Assembly (NCBI RefSeq): GCF_014200435.1 | Contig: NZ_JACHBR010000002.1 | Location: 176,501 to 240,500, forward strand | Source of the DNA: Sphaerisporangium krabiense | GTDB lineage: Bacteria > Actinomycetota > Actinomycetes > Streptosporangiales > Streptosporangiaceae | DNA: 64,000 nt | Direction of reading: 5' to 3' | Shown here: one piece after another, positions 35,948 to 45,541 of the stretch | How positions within the stretch are numbered: the stretch's first letter is position 1 | How the letters are laid out: each line of letters begins with the position of its first letter | Position numbers and translations under genes: made by a program | The notes under the pieces: model-generated | The model's input: only the letters and a program-made list of their open reading frames with translations | What the model was told of the DNA's origin: nothing | The model's database searches: none

Positions 35948-36331
35948 ATGAGCACGCCACCGTTCGACACCGTCGCCTGGTTCGAGGTCGCCACCGACGA
36001 CCCCGAAGGCGCCCAGCGCTTCTACGGCGAGCTGTTCGGCTGGTCGTTCGAGACAGACGGGGGCTCGGCCGAGGACGGCCTGGACTACCGGCTGATCCGC
36101 TACCAGGGCGGGGAGGCCCCCAAGGGGGGCGTCTACGGCACCAAGGGCGCCTCGCCCGGGCACGCCGTGTTCACCGTCGCGGTCGCCGACGTCGCCGCCA
36201 CGTGCGACCGGATCGAGGGGCTCGGCGGCAAGACCGTGACGAAGGCGGTCGGCAACGCCAACGGGCCCGACTTCGCCTACGTCACCGACCCGGCGGGCAA
36301 CCTGTTCGGCCTGTTCACGCCGCGCCCCTGA
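35948..36331 (+). CDS. VOC-family (glyoxalase-like) protein
   Basis: A 127-aa protein with the paired beta-alpha-beta-beta-beta modules of the vicinal oxygen chelate fold: VAWFEVATDDPEGAQRFYGELFGW and, later, DFAYVTDPAGNLFGLFTPR in parts. The C-terminal Glu that often binds metal is replaced by Phe/Gly, so it may be a binding rather than a catalytic member (27-kDa hydroxyacid-lyase-like group). ATG 35948 follows AGAGGAGA. It lies 132 bp downstream of the WYL regulator gene. Confidence 0.87.
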   Translation: MSTPPFDTVAWFEVATDDPEGAQRFYGELFGWSFETDGGSAEDGLDYRLIRYQGGEAPKGGVYGTKGASPGHAVFTVAVADVAATCDRIEGLGGKTVTKAVGNANGPDFAYVTDPAGNLFGLFTPRP

Positions 36332-36361
36332 GCCGGGCGCCGCGGGGCGCGCCCGACCGGG

Positions 36362-36398
36362 ACGAGGCCCGCCGCGTGCGTCACGCGACGGGCCTCGT
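36362..36398. terminator. Bidirectional hairpin terminator
   Basis: ACGAGGCCCG pairs perfectly with CGGGCCTCGT, with inner CGCGTG/CACGCG, between the convergent VOC and trypsin-like genes. Confidence 0.7.
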
Positions 36399-36406
36399 GC
36401 GGCCGG

Positions 36407-38104
36407 TCAATGCTCCGAGGGGCGGTCCTGGAGCCGGCGGCGCAGCTCGGCCAGCTCGCGCTCCAGGTCGGCGAGCTGCCGCTCGTCCCCGGCATTCTGC
36501 TGCTGTCCGCCGTACGGGGGACGGGGAGGCGCGCCGTGCTGGGCCGGGTAGCCCTGCGGGGCGTGGTAGGGGGGGCCGGCGAGCTCGTGCTGCGGCCCGG
36601 CCGGGCCGTACGGTCCGGGCACGGGCTGCCAGGGCGGCGCCGCGGCGAACCCGGCGGGGACGGGCGGCGCGGCGGCCCTGCGACGCTTGCGGCCGAGCGA
36701 AAGGATCACGACGGCGGCCAGGACGACCACGACGACGGCGCCGCCTCCGACGAGGATCCAGGGCAGCGTCGAGGACGGCGTCTCGTCCTTGCCCGACGAG
36801 ATCGCCTGCTGGCTGTCGCTGATGTACTTGGCGACGTAGGGGTGGTTCGGGAACAGCGCCTGCACCTCGCGGAACTTCGGCAGCGCGAGCGAGTAGTGGT
36901 GGCGGAAGAAGTCGTCCAGCGCCTCGGAGTAGCGGGTGGAGGTGAGCGCCTGGGAGGGCTTGACGTTCTTCTCGTTCAGCTTCTCCTTGATCACGCTGAC
37001 GGGCAGGACGAACGTCTGGCTCTCGGTGTTCTCGCCGCCGTCGGTGACCGAGCCGGCGATCAGCATGCCGATGACCTTGCCCTGGCGGCTGAAGACCGGA
37101 CCGCCGGAGTTGCCGTGGTAGGCCGGGGCCTGCGTCTGGATGTACGGCACGCCGGTCTGGGTGGTGCGCTTGGCGTTGTACGGGCCCTCGGTCAGCGCGG
37201 GGTCGAGCTTGGACTCCAGGCTGAAGAACGGGGTGTTGGTCACCAGGCCGGGGAAGCCGCTGATGTAAAGCGTGTCGCCGGTCTGCACGTCGCCGTCGTC
37301 GCCGAGCGGCACGGTCGGCAGGTTCTGCTGGTTGTTGACCTTGAGCAGGGCGAAGTCCTTGCCCGGGTAGCTCTCGCCGACCGACACCAGCTCGGCGGGG
37401 ACGGGCTTGGCGGTCTTGTCGACGCCGCCGCCGGGCAGGCTCTGCAGCACCGACAGCTGCTTCTGCAGGCCCTGGATCTTCAGGTGCGTGTTGTTGAAGG
37501 TGACGAAGATCTGCGTCGCCAGCTTCACGATCTCCTCGTCGGTCTGGTAGTCGCCCAGCTCCTGGAGGACGGCGGCGGCGTCCTCCTTGTTGAACTTGGC
37601 GAGCGCCTGCTGGGCGAACATCTGCCCGAGCTGCTCCTCGCCGGTCTCGACGCAGTGCGCCCCGGTGACCATGTAGCCGTCGGGGGTGACCCACCAGCCG
37701 GTGCACAGCCCGCCGACCTCGGCGTCGACCGACCGGTTGGGGCCGACGGCGCGCAGGTAGGCGTTGGGGTTGGCGGCCATCTTCTGGAAGATGTACTTGG
37801 CGATGTTGCGCTCGTCCTGGGCGATCTTCCCGGTGATCGCGGCGGTCGCGGCCTGCCGGGCGAGCGCCTGCAGCGCCGACTGCTTGATCTCGGGCGTGGG
37901 GACGACGACCTGGCCGCTGTAGGTGAGGCTGGTCAGCTGGACGGCCGGGTGCGCCTTGGCCGCCAGGCGGGTGCCCACCGGCACGTCGGGCTCGCCGTCG
38001 GCGTTCGCCGCCGTCGCCGCGCCCGCCGTCACGCCCAGGGCGATCGCGGCCGCCGCGGCGACCAGCGAGAGCTTTCGAGTGATGTATCCGTTCACGTGGG
38101 CCAT
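36407..38104 (-). CDS. Membrane-anchored trypsin-like serine protease
   Basis: A 565-aa protein. A signal peptide (about 1-36, ending near AATAANA) leads an S1 trypsin-like domain with His 150 (VTGAHCVE), Asp 250 (GKDFALLKV) and Ser 333 (HGNSGGPVF). A helical insertion (about 155-240) separates His and Asp. After a TPR-like stretch (about 390-430, FREVQALFPNHPY) comes one transmembrane helix (about 447-470) with a KRRR stop-transfer. The cytoplasmic tail is Pro/Gly/Tyr-rich and closes with a coiled coil (ADLERELAELRRRL). The protease is outside the membrane and the tail inside, a layout suited to signalling or envelope quality control. Confidence 0.87.
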   Translation of the reverse strand: MAHVNGYITRKLSLVAAAAAIALGVTAGAATAANADGEPDVPVGTRLAAKAHPAVQLTSLTYSGQVVVPTPEIKQSALQALARQAATAAITGKIAQDERNIAKYIFQKMAANPNAYLRAVGPNRSVDAEVGGLCTGWWVTPDGYMVTGAHCVETGEEQLGQMFAQQALAKFNKEDAAAVLQELGDYQTDEEIVKLATQIFVTFNNTHLKIQGLQKQLSVLQSLPGGGVDKTAKPVPAELVSVGESYPGKDFALLKVNNQQNLPTVPLGDDGDVQTGDTLYISGFPGLVTNTPFFSLESKLDPALTEGPYNAKRTTQTGVPYIQTQAPAYHGNSGGPVFSRQGKVIGMLIAGSVTDGGENTESQTFVLPVSVIKEKLNEKNVKPSQALTSTRYSEALDDFFRHHYSLALPKFREVQALFPNHPYVAKYISDSQQAISSGKDETPSSTLPWILVGGGAVVVVVLAAVVILSLGRKRRRAAAPPVPAGFAAAPPWQPVPGPYGPAGPQHELAGPPYHAPQGYPAQHGAPPRPPYGGQQQNAGDERQLADLERELAELRRRLQDRPSEH

Positions 38105-38165
38105 CGTGAGACAACCCGCTTGTTCATGGCTTGTGACTGACTTTGAAACCCGCCCTGAGACGACG

Positions 38166-38196
38166 ACGGGCCCCGCGCCGGTCGCGCGGGGCCCGT
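38166..38196 (-). terminator. Hairpin terminator after aceE
   Basis: A 13-bp GC stem (ACGGGCCCCGCGC with GCGCGGGGCCCGT) and 5-nt loop, 15 bp beyond the aceE stop codon. It lies between aceE and the protease gene, which are codirectional. Confidence 0.75.
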
Positions 38197-38210
38197 GACG
38201 CCGGTGGGGG

Positions 38211-40967
38211 TCAGACCCCCATGGACTGCGTCTCGTTGCTCTCCGGGGTCGGCTGGGCGACGACCTCGGTGACGCCGTTCTTGAGGTGGTAGCGCGCGAT
38301 GGCCTCGCGCAGCACCTCGGGCTTGACCTCGCCCCGCTTGGCCAGCTCGGTGAGCACGGCCAGCGTGATCGACGCGGCGTCCACGTGGAAGTGGCGGCGC
38401 AGCGCCGAGCGGGTGTCCGACAGGCCGAAGCCGTCGGTGCCCAGCGACGCCCAGTCGCCCGGCACCCACCGGGCGATCTGGTCCGGCACGGCCCGCATGT
38501 AGTCGCTGACGCCCACGAACGGGCCGGGCACGTCGGTCAGCACGCGGGTGACGTACGGCACGCGCTGCTCGGCCTCGGGGTTGAGCAGGTTGTGCTCCTC
38601 GCAGTCCAGCGCGTCGCGGCGCAGCTCCGACCACGACGGCGCCGACCACACCGCGGCGGCCACGCCCCACTCCTCGGCGAGCAGGCGCTGGGCTTCCAGG
38701 GCCCAGCGGCCGGCCACGCCGGAGGCGAGGATGTTCGCCCGGGGACCCTCGACGTCCGGGGCCTCGGCGAACCGGTAGAGCCCCTTCAAAACCCCCTCCA
38801 CGTCCAGGCCCTCGGGCTCGGCCGGCTGCGGGTAGGGCTCGTTGTAGACGGTGAGGTAGTAGAAGACGTCCTCGGGGTTCTCGCCGTACATGCGGCGCAG
38901 GCCGTCCTTGACGATGTGCGCGATCTCGAACGCCCACGCCGGGTCGTAGACGACCGTGGCGGGGTTGGTCGAGGCGATCAGCGGCGTGTGGCCGTCCTCG
39001 TGCTGCAGGCCCTCGCCGTTGAGCGTGGTGCGCCCGGCGGTGGCGCCGAGCAGGAAGCCGCGCCCCATCTGGTCGCCCATCGCCCACATCTGGTCGGCGG
39101 TGCGCTGGAACCCGAACATCGAGTAGAAGATGTAGATCGGGATCATGTGCTCGCCGTGGGTGGCGTACGAGCTGCCGACGGCGATGGCCGAGCCCATGGA
39201 GCCGGACTCGCTGATGCCCTCGTGCAGGATCTGGCCCTCGGTCGACTCCTTGTACGACAGCAGCAGATTGCGGTCCACCGCGTCGTAGGTCTGGCCGTGC
39301 GGGGAGTAGATCTTCGCGGTCGGGAACATCGCGTCGAGGCCGAACGTGCGGGCCTCGTCCGGGATGATCGGGACGAACCTGGAGCCGATCTCCTTGTCCC
39401 GCATCAGGTCCTTCAGCAGGCGGACGAACGCCATGGTGGTGGCGACGTTCTGCTTGCCGGACCCCTTCTTCAGGTCGGCGTAGACCGCGTCGCCGGGGAG
39501 CTTGAGCGGCTTGGCGCGGGTGAGGCGCTTCGGCAGGTAGCCGCCGAGCGCGGCGCGCCGCTCGCGCATGTAGGCGATCTCTTCGTCGTTCTCGCCCGGG
39601 TGGAAGTACGGAGGCAGCTCGCCTTCGAGGTCCTTGTCGGGGATCGGCAGGTAGAGCCGGTCGCGGAACTCCTTGAGCTCGGCCTTGGTCATCTTCTTCA
39701 TCTGGTGCGTGGCGTTACGCGCCTCGAAGTCCTTGCCCAGCGTCCATCCCTTGATGGTCTGGGCGAGGATGACCGTGGGCTGGCCGACGTGCTCACGGGC
39801 CGCCTTGAACGCCGCGTACACCTTGCGGTAGTCGTGGCCGCCCCGCGACAGCTTGCGGATGTCGTCGTCGGACAGGTGCTCGACCATCTTGCGCAGGCGC
39901 GGGTCGTCGCCGAAGAAGTGCTCGCGGATGTACTCGCCCGACTCGACGGAGTACGTCTGGAACTGGCCGTCGGGGGTGGTGTTCATCTTGTTCACGAGCA
40001 CGCCGTCGACGTCGGCGGCGAGCAGCGGATCCCAGTCGCGGCCCCAGACGACCTTGATGACGTTCCAGCCGGCCCCCCGGAAGAACGACTCGAGCTCCTG
40101 GATGATCTTGCCGTTGCCGCGTACCGGGCCGTCGAGACGCTGCAGGTTGCAGTTGATCACGAAGGTCAGGTTGTCGAGCTCCTCACGCGCGGCCACGCCG
40201 ATGGCGCCGAGCGACTCGGGCTCGTCCATCTCGCCGTCGCCGAGGAAGCACCAGACCTGGCTGCGGCTGGTGTCCTTGATCTTGCGGTTGAGCAGGTAGC
40301 GGTTGAACCGCGCCTGGTAGATCGCGCCGATCGCGCCGAGGCCCATGGAGACCGTGGGGAACTCCCAGAAGTCCGGCATGAGGCGGGGGTGCGGGTAGGA
40401 CGGCAGGCCCTTGGAGCCGTGCGACAGCTCCTGACGGAAGGCGTCGAGCTGCGACTCGTTCAGGCGGCCCTCCAGGAACGCCCGGGCGTAGATGCCCGGG
40501 GCCGCGTGCCCCTGGATGAAGACCTGGTCGCCGGACTCACCGTGGTCCTTGCCGCGGAAGAAGTGGTTGAAGCCCACTTCGTACAGCGACGCCGCCGAGG
40601 CGTAGGTGGCGATGTGGCCGCCGACGTTGGTGCGGGCGTTGGCCCGGGTCACCATGACGGCCGCGTTCCACCGGATATAGGCGCGGATGCGCCGCTCCAC
40701 GTACTCGTCGCCCGGGAACCACGGCTCGCGCTCCGGCGGGATGGTGTTGATGTAGTCGGTGCTTCGCAGTCCGGGCACCCCCACCTGATGCTCGCGCGCG
40801 CGTTCGAGCAGGCGCAGCATCAGATAGCGGGCTCGGCTACGACCCTCCGTCTTCACGACGGTGTCAAGCGACTCGAGCCACTCCTGAGTCTCGCTGGGAT
40901 CGACATCAGGCAGCTGGCTGGGTAGGCCGTCGCTGATGATCGAGAAACGCTGGCGTCCGGAAGCCAC
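38211..40967 (-). CDS. aceE: Pyruvate dehydrogenase E1 component, homodimeric
   Basis: A 918-aa thiamine-diphosphate enzyme decarboxylating pyruvate and passing acetyl to the lipoyl group of E2. The ThDP-Mg site is [13 protein letters not shown]...[11 protein letters not shown]; other signatures are [34 protein letters not shown] and [10 protein letters not shown]2 and E3 are not in the window. GTG 40967 gives a start [17 protein letters not shown] matching Streptomyces AceE and has GGAAGG 9 nt upstream. An in-frame ATG at the [10 protein letters not shown] segment upstream is a less likely start. It provides acetyl-CoA for the fab pathway. Confidence 0.93.
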   Translation of the reverse strand: MASGRQRFSIISDGLPSQLPDVDPSETQEWLESLDTVVKTEGRSRARYLMLRLLERAREHQVGVPGLRSTDYINTIPPEREPWFPGDEYVERRIRAYIRWNAAVMVTRANARTNVGGHIATYASAASLYEVGFNHFFRGKDHGESGDQVFIQGHAAPGIYARAFLEGRLNESQLDAFRQELSHGSKGLPSYPHPRLMPDFWEFPTVSMGLGAIGAIYQARFNRYLLNRKIKDTSRSQVWCFLGDGEMDEPESLGAIGVAAREELDNLTFVINCNLQRLDGPVRGNGKIIQELESFFRGAGWNVIKVVWGRDWDPLLAADVDGVLVNKMNTTPDGQFQTYSVESGEYIREHFFGDDPRLRKMVEHLSDDDIRKLSRGGHDYRKVYAAFKAAREHVGQPTVILAQTIKGWTLGKDFEARNATHQMKKMTKAELKEFRDRLYLPIPDKDLEGELPPYFHPGENDEEIAYMRERRAALGGYLPKRLTRAKPLKLPGDAVYADLKKGSGKQNVATTMAFVRLLKDLMRDKEIGSRFVPIIPDEARTFGLDAMFPTAKIYSPHGQTYDAVDRNLLLSYKESTEGQILHEGISESGSMGSAIAVGSSYATHGEHMIPIYIFYSMFGFQRTADQMWAMGDQMGRGFLLGATAGRTTLNGEGLQHEDGHTPLIASTNPATVVYDPAWAFEIAHIVKDGLRRMYGENPEDVFYYLTVYNEPYPQPAEPEGLDVEGVLKGLYRFAEAPDVEGPRANILASGVAGRWALEAQRLLAEEWGVAAAVWSAPSWSELRRDALDCEEHNLLNPEAEQRVPYVTRVLTDVPGPFVGVSDYMRAVPDQIARWVPGDWASLGTDGFGLSDTRSALRRHFHVDAASITLAVLTELAKRGEVKPEVLREAIARYHLKNGVTEVVAQPTPESNETQSMGV

Positions 40968-41333
40968 TGGGTCTCGCCTTCCGATTATGGACTGGTAAGC
41001 CTCTTCTACGGTGTCTAGGTCGTCTTCCATCCTGGCCGCTTGCACCGGAAAGTGCATCTCTACCGTCCGGTAACAAGGTGTCCCTGCTGGCAGGCAGGCA
41101 GCCATGGCCTAGACCACCGATGGTAGGACGATTTTCGTCACTGGCCGCAAACTATACAAAACCGGAGACATGATCCTGTTCCCGGCAGGGGGGCCCTCAG
41201 GGTGCCCGCACCCCTCTGCCTCCCCCTCAAGGGGGACATTCAACCCCGCACGCGCGCGATGTGCCACGCGCCACCGCAGGGAAGCCTTGACGGCACGGCC
41301 CCGGGCCGTCCACCTACGAGGCTAGGAAGAATC

Positions 41334-41864
41334 ATGATGCGCGAACTCACGGCGCTGCCGCTGCTCGCCGTCCTCCTGGCGGGATGCGCGTCCTCCCCCC
41401 AGAACGCCCAGAGCACCCCGAGCACGCCGTCCCCCACGGGGACCGGGCAGTTCCTCTCCGGCTACCGGGAACTGGCCCGGTGCCTGCGCGGCCACGGGAT
41501 GCCGGACTTTCCCGACCCCGTCGTCGACCCCCGCACGGGCGAGGTCACGTTGCCGCCGGGCACCCGCAAGCCCACCGAGGCCGCGATGAACGCCTGCAGA
41601 TCCATCGCCGACCGCCTGCCCGCCAAGGGCGGCGGCCGCTCCGTCAGCGCCGCCGAGATGGACCAGCTCAAGAAGCTCGCGCGCTGCATACGCGACAACG
41701 GCCTGCGCGAGTGGCCGGACCCCGACCCCGACGGCGCCTTCCCGTTGCCCGCGCGGCTGACCGCCCACGGCAAGGCCGGCTTCCGGCGCCAGTTCGAGGC
41801 ATGCCGGCAGTACCTCCCCCAGCGGGGCTTCACCGTGAGGAACCCGCAGGAATCCCATGGCTAG
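41334..41864 (+). CDS. Small secreted lipoprotein
   Basis: A 176-aa protein with a lipoprotein signal peptide (LTALPLLAVLLAGC, lipid Cys about residue 18) and a Ser/Thr/Pro linker. Two similar units follow: YRELARCLRGHGMPDFPDP and LKKLARCIRDNGLREWPDP, so the domain is an internal duplication with conserved Cys-Gly and Pro-Asp-Pro. Such proteins are common beside ABC efflux operons in Streptomyces. It overlaps the adaptor gene by 8 bp. ATG 41334 or 41337 follows AGGAAG. Confidence 0.82.
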   Translation: MMRELTALPLLAVLLAGCASSPQNAQSTPSTPSPTGTGQFLSGYRELARCLRGHGMPDFPDPVVDPRTGEVTLPPGTRKPTEAAMNACRSIADRLPAKGGGRSVSAAEMDQLKKLARCIRDNGLREWPDPDPDGAFPLPARLTAHGKAGFRRQFEACRQYLPQRGFTVRNPQESHG

Positions 41865-42906
41865 GACGGTGACGATCATCGTGGCCGGGGTCGCCGTGCT
41901 CGCCGCCGCGGGGGCCGGGCGCGTCCTGCTCACCGCCGAGCCGCGGGCCGCCGCGACACCCCCCGTGCCCACCGGCACCGCGCCGGTCGCCCGCGCCGAC
42001 GTCGCCCAGCGCCGGCAGGTCAACGGGACCGTCTCCTATGACGGCGCCTACACCGTCACCGGCAGAGGGGGCGTCCTCACCAGGCTGCCCGCCATCGGCG
42101 AGAGGGTCACCCGGGGCCGCGCGGTCTACGAGGCGGACGGCAGGCGCGTCCCTCTGCTCTACGGCGCCCGGCCCGCCTGGCGGCCGTTCGCCCTCGGCAT
42201 GACCACCGGCGCCGACGTCCTGCAACTCGAACGCAACCTGCGCGCGCTCGGCTACACCGGCTTCACCGTCGACCGCCGCTACGACCTCGGCACCTACTAC
42301 GCGGTGCGGCGCTGGCAGCACGACGCGAGACTCCCGGTCACCGGGACCGTCCCGCTCGGCCAGGTGATCTTCCTGCCCCGGGCGCTGCGCGTCACCGGCC
42401 ATGACGCGCGGATCGGCGACACGGCGGCCGGGCCGATCCTGCACGGCAGCAGCGCCGTCCCCGTCGTGTCGGTGTCGCTCGACCCCACCATGGCGCCGAC
42501 CGTGCGCCGCGGCGACGAGGTGATCGTCACCCTGCCCGACGGCGGCACGCGCCCGGGCACGGTGGCCCGGGTGAGCACGGTCGCCCAGACGGTCCCGGAG
42601 TCGCAGGGGGACGGGCAGTCCCAGTCGGCGGTCCCGGTCACGATCACGCTGAAGGGAAAGCCCGTCAAGGCCCTCGACCAGGCGCTCGTGCAGGTGGACA
42701 TCACCGTCGAGCGGCGCAGAGACGTCCTCACCGTGCCGATCGTGGCACTGCTCGCCCAGCCGGGCGGCAGGTTCGCCGTCGTGACGGCCGCCGGGAACCA
42801 GCGCAGGAAGGTCCCGGTCCGGACGGGGCTGTTCGACGAGGCCCAAGGGGTCGTCGAGGTGACCGGGGTGGACGAGGGCGTCCAGGTCGAGGTGCCGGTG
42901 GAATGA
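41857..42906 (+). CDS. Efflux adaptor (MacA/HlyD-like) with peptidoglycan-binding domain
   Basis: A 349-aa membrane-anchored adaptor. An N-terminal transmembrane helix (about 5-25) precedes a barrel-sandwich segment split by a peptidoglycan-binding-like domain (about 108-165, [33 protein letters not shown]). The C-terminal beta barrel reads [20 protein letters not shown]. It should couple the MacB-type ABC transporter encoded next to the cell wall. The start overlaps the lipoprotein gene and the stop overlaps the ATPase gene by four bases, giving one operon. Confidence 0.87.
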   Translation: MARTVTIIVAGVAVLAAAGAGRVLLTAEPRAAATPPVPTGTAPVARADVAQRRQVNGTVSYDGAYTVTGRGGVLTRLPAIGERVTRGRAVYEADGRRVPLLYGARPAWRPFALGMTTGADVLQLERNLRALGYTGFTVDRRYDLGTYYAVRRWQHDARLPVTGTVPLGQVIFLPRALRVTGHDARIGDTAAGPILHGSSAVPVVSVSLDPTMAPTVRRGDEVIVTLPDGGTRPGTVARVSTVAQTVPESQGDGQSQSAVPVTITLKGKPVKALDQALVQVDITVERRRDVLTVPIVALLAQPGGRFAVVTAAGNQRRKVPVRTGLFDEAQGVVEVTGVDEGVQVEVPVE

Positions 42907-43646
42907 CCGCGCCCGCCTCCTCACTCCTGGCCCCCTCGCCGCCGTCCGGCCCGCCGGTGCTGGAGCTCGGCGACGTCCGCAAGGTCTACCCCGGCGAACC
43001 CCCGGTCGAGTCGGTCCGCGGCGTCTCGCTGACCGTCCGGGCGGGGGAGATGGTCGCCCTGCTCGGCCCCTCGGGCTCGGGCAAGTCGACGCTCCTGCAC
43101 ATCATGGCCGCGCTCGACCGCCCGACCTCCGGCTCGGTGCGCCTGGCGGGCCACCCCGTGGAGCGGTACGGTGACCGGCGGCTGTCGGGGCTGCGCGCCC
43201 ACCACGTCGGCGTGGTCTTCCAGCGGTTCTTCCTGCTCGACAGCCTCACCGCCCTGGAGAACGTCGCCACGGGGCTGCTCTACCGGGGCGTGCCCGCCGG
43301 TGAGCGCCGTCGCCTGGCCGCCGCCGCGCTGGACCGCGTGGGCCTGGCGCACCGGGCCGCGCACCGCTCGGCCAAGATGTCCGGCGGGGAACGCCAGCGG
43401 GTCGCCATCGCCCGCGCGCTGGTCGGACGGCCCGCCATCCTCTTCGCCGACGAGCCCACCGGCAACCTGGACTCCGCCAACGGAGCCGAGATCGTCGCGC
43501 TGCTGCGCGAACTGAACGACGAGGGGACCACCTTGATGATCGTCACCCACGACGCCGGGGTCGCCGCCGCCTGCCCGCGCAGGGTGGAGATCCGCGACGG
43601 CCGCGTCGTCGTGGACACCGGCGCCCGTGAGGGAGGCCGCCGATGA
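42903..43646 (+). CDS. ABC transporter ATP-binding protein, MacB/LolD type
   Basis: A 247-aa ATPase. The Walker A is [14 protein letters not shown], the signature [16 protein letters not shown], Walker [15 protein letters not shown], and the H-loop IVTHDAG. The ATG overlaps the adaptor gene (ATGA) and the stop overlaps the permease start (ATGA). It powers the permease encoded next. The substrate is unknown; antimicrobial peptides, lipids or cell-wall molecules are typical of the type. Confidence 0.94.
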   Translation: MTAPASSLLAPSPPSGPPVLELGDVRKVYPGEPPVESVRGVSLTVRAGEMVALLGPSGSGKSTLLHIMAALDRPTSGSVRLAGHPVERYGDRRLSGLRAHHVGVVFQRFFLLDSLTALENVATGLLYRGVPAGERRRLAAAALDRVGLAHRAAHRSAKMSGGERQRVAIARALVGRPAILFADEPTGNLDSANGAEIVALLRELNDEGTTLMIVTHDAGVAAACPRRVEIRDGRVVVDTGAREGGRR

Positions 43647-44869
43647 TCGCGGGACGCGCCGGAGTGGACGGCCCTCGCGTGCCCTCCAGCCGGATGCGGG
43701 CGGCCGACCTGCTGCCCACCGGCACGCTCGGCCTGCGCGCCCGGCGGCCCCGCGCACTGCTGTCGGCCCTCGGCATCGCGATCGGCATCGCCGCCATCGT
43801 CGCCGTGCTCGGCGTCACCCGCTCCAGCCAGGCGGCCCTGCTGGAGCAGATCGACCGCCTGGGCACCAACCTGCTCACCGTCGCCAACGGCAAGGATCTC
43901 GGCGGCGCCGAGACCATGCTCCCCGCCGACGCCACCCGCATGATCCGCCGTGTGGAGGGGGTGACCGGCGTGGCCCCCACCGCGCAGCTGCTCGGCCGCA
44001 ACGTCTACCGCACCGACCGCGTGCCGAGCGGTCAGACCGGCGGCCTGGCCCTGCGCGCCTGCGACGCCGCGCTGCCGGCCACCCTCGACGGCCACATCCG
44101 CCAGGGACGGTTCCTGGACGCCGCCACCGGCGCCTATCCGGTCGCCGTGCTCGGCTACGAGGCGGCGCGCACGCTCGGCATCACCCGGGTGGACGCCCAG
44201 ACACGGATCTGGGCCGGTGGGCACTGGTTCACCGTGGCCGGGATCCTGGACCCCCTCACCCTCGCGCCCGAGATCGACCGCTCGGCCCTGATCGGCTTCC
44301 CGGTCGCCGCGCGTCTGCTCGGCTACGAAGGACAGCCCACCCGCCTGTACGTCCGGGCCGCGCAGGACCAGGTGGACGCCGTGGCCGGGCTCCTCGGCGC
44401 GACGGCCAACCCCGCCGGCCCGGAGACCGTGGCCGTGACCCGGCCCTCCGACGCGCTCACCGCGCGGGTCGCCGTCGCCGAGTCCTCTGCCGTGCTGTTC
44501 CTCGGTCTCGGCGCGATCGCGCTGCTGGTCGGGGGGATCGGCATCGGCAACATCATGGTCATCTCGGTGCTGGAACGCCGCGGTGAGATCGGCCTGCGCC
44601 GCGCCCTCGGAGCGGCCCCCAGGCACGTCGCCGGGCAGTTCCTCACCGAGTCGCTCACGCTCGCCGCGTTCGGCGGCGCCGGGGGAGTGGCCCTCGGCTG
44701 CGCGGTCACCCTCGCCCTCGCGCGGGCCCGGGGGTGGACGGTGCTGATCCCCGTGGAGGCGCTGTGGGGCGGAGTGGCGGTCGCGATCGTCGTGGGCGCG
44801 CTGGCCGGCCTCTACCCCGCCCTGCGCGCGGCCCGCCTGTCCCCGACCGACGCCCTGCGCACGGCCTGA
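43643..44869 (+). CDS. ABC transporter permease, MacB/FtsX type
   Basis: A 408-aa permease with one N-terminal helix ([20 protein letters not shown]), a large extracellular MacB_PCD domain (about 60-270), and three C-terminal helices ([61 protein letters not shown]). The [14 protein letters not shown] cytoplasmic loop contacts the ATPase. It forms a complete exporter with the two genes before it and ends 12 bp from the convergent response regulator. Confidence 0.92.
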   Translation: MIAGRAGVDGPRVPSSRMRAADLLPTGTLGLRARRPRALLSALGIAIGIAAIVAVLGVTRSSQAALLEQIDRLGTNLLTVANGKDLGGAETMLPADATRMIRRVEGVTGVAPTAQLLGRNVYRTDRVPSGQTGGLALRACDAALPATLDGHIRQGRFLDAATGAYPVAVLGYEAARTLGITRVDAQTRIWAGGHWFTVAGILDPLTLAPEIDRSALIGFPVAARLLGYEGQPTRLYVRAAQDQVDAVAGLLGATANPAGPETVAVTRPSDALTARVAVAESSAVLFLGLGAIALLVGGIGIGNIMVISVLERRGEIGLRRALGAAPRHVAGQFLTESLTLAAFGGAGGVALGCAVTLALARARGWTVLIPVEALWGGVAVAIVVGALAGLYPALRAARLSPTDALRTA

Positions 44870-44881
44870 CCCGCCGCCCGG

Positions 44882-45541
44882 TCACTCCGCCGCGTCGCCG
44901 TCCAGCGCCTCCTCCAGCGGGACCAGGCCGTGCTGCAACCCCACGATCGCGGCCTGGGTGCGGTCGGCGACGCCCAGCTTCGCCAGGACGCTCGACACGT
45001 GGGTCTTCACCGTCTCCTTGCCCAGGGACAGCGAGCGGGCGATCTCCCCGTTGGAGCGGCCCCGCGCCAGCTCGGTGAGCACCTCGCGCTCGCGCGGGGT
45101 GAGCGCGTCGAGCCGGCCGCGGGGATCGCCGCGCCGCACCTGCCGGACGAGCAGCGCGGCGATGCCCGGCTCCAGGACGCTGCCGCCCCGCGCCGCGGCG
45201 CGCACCGCCTCCACCACCCGGTCCACCGCCGTGGTCTTCGGCAGATAGGACAGCGCGCCCAGCCGGACGGCGGCCACCACCCGCTCGTCCTCCTGGAAAG
45301 AGGTGAGCACGATGACCGCGGGACGGTCGGGTCCGAGCCGCCGCAGCACCTCCAGGCCGTCCATGCCCGGCATGACCATGTCCAGCAGCATGACCGAGGG
45401 CTCGAGCGCCCGCACGGCCGCGAGCGCGTGGGCGCCGTCCTTGGACTCGCCGACGACCTCGATGCCCTCTTCTTGCTCCAGCACGAACCGCAGCCCCTGC
45501 CGCACGACCTCGTGGTCGTCCACGATGAGCACCCGGATCAC
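44882..45541 (-). CDS. NarL/LuxR-type response regulator
   Basis: A 219-aa DNA-binding regulator. The receiver domain has VLIVDDHEVVRQGL, phosphoacceptor Asp in MLLDMVMPGMDG, and the Thr/Lys switch (VIVLTSFQ, YLPKTTAVD). The C-terminal GerE HTH reads LTPREREVLTELARG and GKETVKTHVSSVLAKL. GTG 45541 overlaps the kinase stop (GTGA), so they are a coupled two-component pair. It is convergent with the MacAB-like operon, its possible target. Confidence 0.94.
   Translation of the reverse strand: MIRVLIVDDHEVVRQGLRFVLEQEEGIEVVGESKDGAHALAAVRALEPSVMLLDMVMPGMDGLEVLRRLGPDRPAVIVLTSFQEDERVVAAVRLGALSYLPKTTAVDRVVEAVRAAARGGSVLEPGIAALLVRQVRRGDPRGRLDALTPREREVLTELARGRSNGEIARSLSLGKETVKTHVSSVLAKLGVADRTQAAIVGLQHGLVPLEEALDGDAAE

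Noticed and set aside
38286..40925. An 879-aa frame antisense to aceE
   Set aside because: Same artefact; aceE is unambiguous on the minus strand.
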